A DNA stretch of 64,000 bases from JAEUMG01 sp046349315 (GTDB lineage Bacteria > Pseudomonadota > Alphaproteobacteria > Rhizobiales > Aestuariivirgaceae): positions 62,001 to 126,000 of the forward strand of contig JAXMCQ010000008.1 in NCBI GenBank assembly GCA_046349315.1, written 5' to 3'. The position numbers and the translations under genes were made by a program. The notes beneath the pieces were generated by a model. That model made no database searches, was not told the DNA's origin, and worked only from the letters and a program-made list of their open reading frames with translations. The first letter of the stretch is position 1. Each line of letters opens with the position of its first letter. Shown piece after piece: positions 60,754 to 64,000 of this stretch.

Positions 60754-62301
60754 CTAGCTCTCCGGCAGGGCACCGCCCTCGGCCGTGCGGCGGGCGACGA
60801 AGGCTGAGAGATCATCCGCCCTGCCCGCGTCCATCTTCGGCGGTTCGAAGTTTTTCAGAATTTCTTTCCAGATGCGGTTGGCCCGCATGGTCGCCGTCTT
60901 GCTGCCGTCCTCGCTCCAGCTGCCGAAATTGCGCCAGTCGGAAACGAGCGGCGTATAGAAAGCGCGCTGGTAGCGTTCCATCGTATGCTGGGCGGCAAAG
61001 AAATGGCCGCCGGGCTCGACCTCGGCGATCGCCGCGAAGGCGAGCTCCGGGTCGCTCGCATCGAGCGGCTGGAAAATTTCAGCGAAGATCTGCAAGGTCT
61101 CGATATCGAGAATATACTTCTCCATCGAGGCGGTGAGCCCGCCCTCAAGCCAGCCCGCGGCATGAATCATCATGTTGACGCCGCCGAGGATCGATCCCCA
61201 GGCCGACATCAGGGATTCATAGACCGCCTGCTCGTCCGGCGCGTTCGAGGCCGTCGCCGAAGACCCGCGCCATGGCAAATTGATATGCCGCGCGAGCTGG
61301 CCGGCGCCGAAAGCGCCTTGCACGAATTCCGGCGTGCCGAAAGCCGGCGATCCCGACTTCATATCGACATTCGATGTGAACGAGCCATAGACCACTGGCG
61401 CGCCGGGCCTCGCCATCTGGCTCAAGGTGATGCCGGCCAGCGCCTCGGCATGCTGAAGCGTCAGCGCGCCCGGAATGGTGACGGGTGCCATCGCGCCCGA
61501 CAAGGTAAACGGCGTGATGACGGAAACCTGGCCGGCGCGCGCGAAATCGATGATGCCCTGGCACATCGGGATGTCGAGCTGGCGCGGCGAATTGGTGTTG
61601 ATGACCGTGTAGCAATAGGGCTTCCCCGCGAATTCCTCAGCCGTGAGGCCGCGGGCGATGCGCACCATCTCCATCGAGTCGCGCACCTGCGGGGTGCCGC
61701 GCGAGAAGACGAAGAGCGGCTTGGTCGACAAGGTCAACTGGCTCTCGGTGGTGCGCAGATGGCGCAGGTTCAAGGGCACGTCCTGCGGCTCGACATTGGG
61801 CGACTGGATGTGGATGACGTCGAAATGCTGGTTGAGCTTGATGATGTTGCGGGTGTCTTCGAGCGTGCCGTTGCGCTTGCCGCGATCGAGATCGGAAATA
61901 TGCGGCGGACCGCCGACGCAGACGAAGGCGATGTGATCGCCGCCGAGCGTCACATGATCATCCTCGCCAGCACCGAGTAGATCGAATTGCGATGGCGCCG
62001 TACGCAAGGCTTCGGCGATAAGGCCGCGATCGATGCGAACCATGAGAGTCGCTTCGTCGACAATCGCACCGCCTGCCTTGAAGATGCGCCGCGCTTCCTC
62101 GTTCAGGACCTTGACGCCCAGATCCTCCAGCACCCGCAGGGCAGTGTCGTGGATCGCCGCGATGCGGTCGTCGCTGAAGATCGGCTGGCGGACAAGCGGG
62201 TTGACGAGCTTGCGATAATTGGTGCGGCGTTGCGAAGCCTGCGTGTCGCCCGCATCCGGGCGGCGACGGCGCCGTTCAGCCCGCGCTGGCCTCTCAAGCA
62301 T
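60754..62301 (-). CDS. MttB-like (trimethylamine methyltransferase family) protein
   Basis: A 515-residue TIM-barrel-type methyltransferase of the MttB family, without an internal amber codon, so it is the non-pyrrolysine type that acts on quaternary amines such as glycine betaine. Visible segments include IFSDDRIAAIHDTALRVLED, VCVGGPPHISDLDRG and LSGAMAPVTIPGALTLQ. Known relatives transfer the methyl group to a corrinoid protein. None is encoded in the window. It is convergent with the GcvT-like gene across a repeat-rich gap. Confidence 0.75.
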   Translation of the reverse strand: MLERPARAERRRRRPDAGDTQASQRRTNYRKLVNPLVRQPIFSDDRIAAIHDTALRVLEDLGVKVLNEEARRIFKAGGAIVDEATLMVRIDRGLIAEALRTAPSQFDLLGAGEDDHVTLGGDHIAFVCVGGPPHISDLDRGKRNGTLEDTRNIIKLNQHFDVIHIQSPNVEPQDVPLNLRHLRTTESQLTLSTKPLFVFSRGTPQVRDSMEMVRIARGLTAEEFAGKPYCYTVINTNSPRQLDIPMCQGIIDFARAGQVSVITPFTLSGAMAPVTIPGALTLQHAEALAGITLSQMARPGAPVVYGSFTSNVDMKSGSPAFGTPEFVQGAFGAGQLARHINLPWRGSSATASNAPDEQAVYESLMSAWGSILGGVNMMIHAAGWLEGGLTASMEKYILDIETLQIFAEIFQPLDASDPELAFAAIAEVEPGGHFFAAQHTMERYQRAFYTPLVSDWRNFGSWSEDGSKTATMRANRIWKEILKNFEPPKMDAGRADDLSAFVARRTAEGGALPES

Positions 62302-62360
62302 GGGAGCAATCCTTCATCGGGCGCGACCCAAGCGCGACGCGCGGCAAAAGGCAAGCGGTG

Positions 62361-62585
62361 TCAGCGATTCCAGAACGGGCGCGCGGGTGATGAATCCGAA
62401 TCGTCAGCGTCGAATTCGTCGTCCTCAAGCCAGGGGTCGTCGTCCTCGGGGAGAACCGCATCATCCTCGATGCGAGAATCGGGCAATGGCAGAGGCGGCC
62501 GCGATGGCGACGCATGCCACCCAACCGCGGTGGCGCTTGCTAGCCGCGGCTCCAAGTCGATTGCGGATACCTCATAACCGGTCAT
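62361..62585 (-). CDS. Small acidic hypothetical protein
   Basis: 74 residues from ATG 62585 (MTGYEVSAIDLEPRLASATA) with GGAAAGGCGG upstream. The C-terminal half is strongly acidic (EDDAVLPEDDDPWLEDDEFD). The frame is open further upstream but reads like non-coding sequence there. No family recognised and it may be spurious. Confidence 0.4.
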   Translation of the reverse strand: MTGYEVSAIDLEPRLASATAVGWHASPSRPPLPLPDSRIEDDAVLPEDDDPWLEDDEFDADDSDSSPARPFWNR

Positions 62586-62796
62586 GGGCCGCCTTTCCCA
62601 AGACTCGCCGCCGTCCCGTGATTCGCTCCCGTTGCCACCTTGAATGAGCGCCCCCAGCCCCAGATTGTCAAATCGAGGACGGCCAGGGATCGGCAAATCT
62701 GTCGCGGTGTGTCCTTTATGCAGGGGCGGTCGCGGCGTAAACTGGTTTTTACCCGGGTGAGTCGAATGATCGGCCGCCGGAGAAAAGGGGAAGATC

Positions 62797-63114
62797 ATGG
62801 ACTGGCTTGGCATCATCATTCAGATCATCGCGGGCGCGATCGGCGGCAACGCGGCCGGCAAGGCGATGAAGGATTACGACCTCGGCAGCACCGGCAACTC
62901 CATCGCCGGGGTGGTCGGCGGGGTCCTCGGCGGGCAGATTCTCCAGAAGTTGTTGGGCGGTGCGGCGCCGGCGGTGGCCGACGCGACGGCGGCTGCAACG
63001 GGCAGCGGCATGGATATCGGCGCGATCATCCAGAGCCTCGCCGGCGGCGGCATCGGCGGCGCGATCCTGATGATCATCGCCGGCATCATCAAGAAGCAGA
63101 TGGCGAAGGCGTAA
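62797..63114 (+). CDS. Small glycine-rich membrane protein
   Basis: 105 residues, with GGGGAAGATC before the ATG. Two hydrophobic glycine-rich segments (IIIQIIAGAIGGNAAGKAM and GGAILMIIAGIIKK) suggest a two-helix inner-membrane protein. DNA for this gene shows the high-GC codon use of the host. Confidence 0.65.
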   Translation: MDWLGIIIQIIAGAIGGNAAGKAMKDYDLGSTGNSIAGVVGGVLGGQILQKLLGGAAPAVADATAAATGSGMDIGAIIQSLAGGGIGGAILMIIAGIIKKQMAKA

Positions 63115-63137
63115 GTATCATCAAACAGCTGACTAAT

Positions 63138-63274
63138 CCCCTCTCCCCTTGTGGGAGAGGGCGGGCCCGAGGCGGGTGAGGGGTCGGCTATAAGTTACGG
63201 GTGGCTGCGGGGCGGATAAGCCCCCTCACCCGGCACGTTGTCGCGTGCCGCCCTCTCCCACGAGGGGAGAGGGT
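63138..63274. repeat. Palindromic intergenic element
   Basis: CCCTCTCCCCTTGTGGGAGA on the left and CCCTCTCCCACGAGGGGAGA on the right are inverted repeats enclosing a variable middle, between two convergent genes. Confidence 0.75.
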
Positions 63275-63284
63275 ATTTGAAGTA

Positions 63285-64000
63285 CTAAAGCTGCTGCGCG
63301 CTGAACGTATCGCAGTTGGCGAGGTCGCCGGTATCCAGGCCGCGCTTGAACCAGCGCACGCGCTGTTCCGACGTGCCATGCGTGAAGGAATCGGGGACTG
63401 CATAGCCTTGTGACTTCTTCTGCAGACGGTCGTCGCCGATGGCGGCCGCGGCGTTGAGCCCTTCCTCTATATCGCCCTCCTCAAGGATCTTGCGGCTGTC
63501 ATCGGCCTTGCGCGCCCATACGCCGGCGAAGCAATCAGCCTGCAGTTCCATCATGACGGAGAGCTGGTTGGCTTCGGCCTCCGGCAATTGCATGCGCCGC
63601 TGCATGACCTTGTCGGCAATGCCGAAGACATTCTGGAGGTGGTGGCCGACCTCATGGGCGACGACATAGGCCTGCGCGAAGTCACCCGGCGCACCGAGCT
63701 TGTTCTTCATGTCCTGGTAGAAGGAGAGATCAATATAGACCTTGCTGTCGCGCGGGCAATAGAACGGTCCCATGGCCGACTGCGCCGTGCCGCAGGCCGA
63801 TTGCACGAAGCCCGTGAAAAGCACGAGCTTGGGCGGGGGATATTGCCGGCCCATTTTCTGAAACTCTTCGGTCCACACGCGTTCGGTCGAGCCGAGGACG
63901 CGAGCCACGAAATCCTTGCCGGCGTCGCCGGTGACATCGGCCTGCTGTCCGGTCGTCTGGCCGGGCTGCTGGATCTGGGTCTGGCCCTGCTCCTGCTGCT
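63285..64000 (-). CDS. Neutral zinc metallopeptidase (YpfJ-like), 5' end outside window
   Basis: At least 238 residues. The frame stays open to the right edge, with a Gln-rich stretch (QTQIQQPGQTTGQQAD) before the catalytic part, so the true start is beyond base 64000. FGPFYCPRDSKVYIDLSF-like text, VVAHEVGHHLQNV (HExxH zinc motif) and ELQADCFAGVWA (third ligand) identify the neutral zinc metallopeptidase family. Family members usually have an N-terminal membrane anchor, not visible here. Confidence 0.88.
   Translation of the reverse strand, partial: QQEQGQTQIQQPGQTTGQQADVTGDAGKDFVARVLGSTERVWTEEFQKMGRQYPPPKLVLFTGFVQSACGTAQSAMGPFYCPRDSKVYIDLSFYQDMKNKLGAPGDFAQAYVVAHEVGHHLQNVFGIADKVMQRRMQLPEAEANQLSVMMELQADCFAGVWARKADDSRKILEEGDIEEGLNAAAAIGDDRLQKKSQGYAVPDSFTHGTSEQRVRWFKRGLDTGDLANCDTFSAQQL

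Noticed and set aside
60754..62301. Pyrrolysine-containing trimethylamine methyltransferase
   Set aside because: The frame has no internal amber codon, so it is the non-pyrrolysine type.
1..64000. CRISPR array
   Set aside because: No series of regularly spaced identical repeats was seen; the repeated palindromes are single or paired elements.

Overview
The window looks like a chromosomal segment of an alphaproteobacterium, most likely Hyphomicrobiales (Rhizobium/Mesorhizobium-like). The support is the dense set of ABC sugar, polyol and peptide importers, a polyol locus whose sorbitol dehydrogenase resembles SmoS, a D-apionate catabolic set with a RuBisCO-like protein, and short palindromic intergenic repeats typical of that order. 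No rRNA, CRISPR array or complete tRNA is visible.

Region 1 (1 to about 18,500) is accessory DNA with visibly lower GC than the rest, and it is partly decayed. It opens with a 32-bp scrap of a DNA adenine methylase gene and a Sel1-repeat gene with a frameshifted 5' end. Next is a compact minus-strand operon (5820 to 1010): Dam-type methylase, calcineurin-like phosphoesterase (split in two by a frameshift), an ORC/CDC6-like P-loop ATPase and a protein of unknown family. This is the best candidate for an undescribed system, probably defence or mobile-element related. A secreted protein, a decayed FecR-TPR-beta-barrel gene (10078 to 6810) and a CHASE2-adenylate cyclase follow. After a broken tRNA-Val comes a plus-strand cluster (13048 to 17528) of HPr-kinase-like protein, two GT2 glycosyltransferases, PqqD-like protein and an NTP_transf_5-type protein, which resembles peptide-modifying clusters but has no visible precursor. 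An IS630-type element (17528-18499) sits on the stop codon of its last gene.

Region 2 (18,500 to 47,000) is a GC-rich catabolic region. It holds a peptidase-dppBCDF-substrate-binding-protein operon, an Rbs-type sugar importer ending in a metallo-beta-lactamase-fold lactonase and controlled by a divergent LacI protein, two oxidoreductases, and a polyol operon (HAD phosphatase, SorC regulator, SmoEFGK-like ABC importer, sorbitol dehydrogenase, second SDR).

Region 3 (40,900 to 50,750) reads as an apiose/apionate module: Gfo/Idh/MocA dehydrogenase (ApsD candidate), divergent sugar ABC importer, FadR-type regulator and SDR, then on the minus strand ApnO-like oxidoisomerase, RuBisCO-like decarboxylase and OiaK-like kinase.

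Region 4 (50,800 to 64,000) has small hypothetical proteins, an alpha/beta hydrolase, a secreted astacin-like protease, and a probable methylated-amine module (class III aminotransferase, two FAD oxidoreductases, GcvT-like protein, MttB-like methyltransferase). It ends with a neutral zinc metallopeptidase cut by the window edge. Palindromic repeats fill the larger gaps.
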